Assembly (NCBI GenBank): GCA_020425885.1
Contig: JAGQRA010000673.1
Span: 1 to 7,105 of the forward strand
Length of the DNA stretch: 7,105 nucleotides
Reading direction: 5' to 3'
Source of the DNA: Planctomycetota bacterium
GTDB taxonomy: Bacteria > Planctomycetota > UBA1135 > UBA2386
Both the position numbers and the translations under genes were made by a program. Below are positions 6,758 through 7,105 of this stretch, piece by piece. The first letter of the stretch is position 1. Each line of letters opens with the position of its first letter. Below the pieces are notes generated by a model. It ran no database searches, was not told where the DNA came from, and was given only the letters and a program-made list of their open reading frames with translations.

Positions 6758-7105
6758 TGTCTGGAGTACGGAACCCGCTTCGTTCTTCCAGACTCGCGCG
6801 CAGTGCGTGTCTGGAGAAGCGAAGCGGGTTCCGTACTCCAGCCCTGTTGCTCTGCTGCCTGCTGGCGCGAGCGCCTGCGCAGGATGTGGCGCCGGCGCCG
6901 CAGGTCCGGCCCGCAGTTCACGGTCGGATCGAAGACCTCGGCGGTGGGCTCGAGCTGCTGCGGGTCTGGGGCACGCCCGAGGAGCGCGGCTACGCGCACG
7001 GGTCTCTGCTCGCCGACAAGATCGTGAGTTCGGCGATCGCCGAGTTCACGGCGCGCTTCGCGCGGCAACAGCCAATGCTCGAGCTGGCGCGCAGTTCGGT
7101 CGGGC
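6757..7105 (+). CDS. Exported protein resembling the C45/acyltransferase-like family (3' end cut by window edge)
   Basis: An open frame of 116 codons from the ATG at 6757 runs off the right edge. It is read in the frame giving a hydrophobic segment (ALLLCCLLARAPAQ, residues 29-42) and then DVAPAPQ, a signal peptide with an unusually long Arg/Lys-rich n-region. The mature start contains LRVWGTPEERGYAHGSLLADKI (about residues 68-89), which resembles the N-terminal G-T-P-x-x-x-G-x-x-H-G segment of exported peptidase C45 / isopenicillin N acyltransferase-like and phospholipase B-like Ntn-hydrolases. The nucleophile Cys expected in that family would lie beyond the window, so the activity cannot be judged. 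ATG 6757 overlaps the aldolase TGA as TGATG, which favours translational coupling, and there is no good Shine-Dalgarno. Codons 2-29 coincide with the 81-base inverted repeat, so the n-region is encoded by that repeat. The only other in-frame start candidate is TTG at 6847, which would cut into the hydrophobic core. Confidence 0.65.
   Translation, partial: MSGVRNPLRSSRLARSACLEKRSGFRTPALLLCCLLARAPAQDVAPAPQVRPAVHGRIEDLGGGLELLRVWGTPEERGYAHGSLLADKIVSSAIAEFTARFARQQPMLELARSSVG
6761..6841. repeat. 81-base palindromic element, REP/BIME- or MITE-like
   Basis: The arms 6761-6782 and 6820-6841 are perfect 22-base reverse complements. The stem continues inward to the centre at 6801 with wobble pairs and few mismatches (6783-6799 with 6803-6819). 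The element can be read as two head-to-head units of about 35 bases. The 9-base direct repeat TGTCTGGAG occurs at 6758-6766 and 6808-6816, and each unit ends in an inverted copy (TTCCAGAC at 6786-6793, CTCCAG at 6836-6841). There is no T-run after it, so it is a poor intrinsic terminator. It begins three bases after the aldolase stop and lies inside the start of the next gene. The structure is certain; its nature as a dispersed repeat is inferred from form. Confidence 0.8.

Noticed and set aside
6761..6841. Integron attC site or Rho-independent terminator as the identity of the palindrome
   Set aside because: No attC core-site sequences and no integrase or cassette context are seen, and no T-run follows the stem, so neither identity is supported.

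Overview
The window is GC-rich with a strong G/C preference at third codon positions. That bias also creates very long open frames antisense to the real genes. The content points to an environmental bacterium, most plausibly of the Planctomycetota: several large exported proteins of unknown role, an exported HEAT-repeat/von Willebrand A protein, a CAP-domain protein ending in an Ig-like domain, weak or absent Shine-Dalgarno sequences, and signal peptides ending in A-Q-D. This placement is an inference from gene style, not from a marker gene.

Layout. A minus-strand gene for an exported protein occupies the left edge and is cut by it (1-676, possibly to 712). It diverges across a short control region from a plus-strand series. 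First is an exported HEAT-repeat/VWA protein of 713 residues (841-2982, GTG start supported by a well-placed GAGGA). A 216-base gap with GC-rich inverted repeats follows. Next is an 847-residue exported protein (3199-5742) with a degenerate gluzincin-like region, a CAP domain and an Ig-like domain. A small stem-loop starts right after its stop, followed by a class I fructose-bisphosphate aldolase of the archaeal/DhnA (FbaB) type (5840-6757). Finally, the start of an exported protein resembling the C45/acyltransferase family begins at 6757, overlapping the aldolase stop by one base, and runs off the right edge.

Four of the five genes encode proteins with signal peptides, so the region mainly serves the cell envelope or periplasm; the aldolase is the only cytoplasmic metabolic enzyme. 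No shared pathway is evident. The one tight link is the TGATG overlap between the aldolase and the last gene, which suggests translational coupling.

The most unusual feature is an 81-base inverted repeat (6761-6841) directly after the aldolase stop. It has a perfect 22-bp outer stem and an imperfect stem continuing almost to its centre. It consists of two head-to-head copies of a unit of about 35 bases, each with its own short terminal inverted repeats, like a REP/BIME or MITE-type element. It lies wholly inside the first codons of the last gene, its length is a multiple of three, and removing it on paper leaves an open signal-peptide reading frame. I see no CRISPR array, tRNA, rRNA, transposase or phage gene, and no convincing new multi-gene system.
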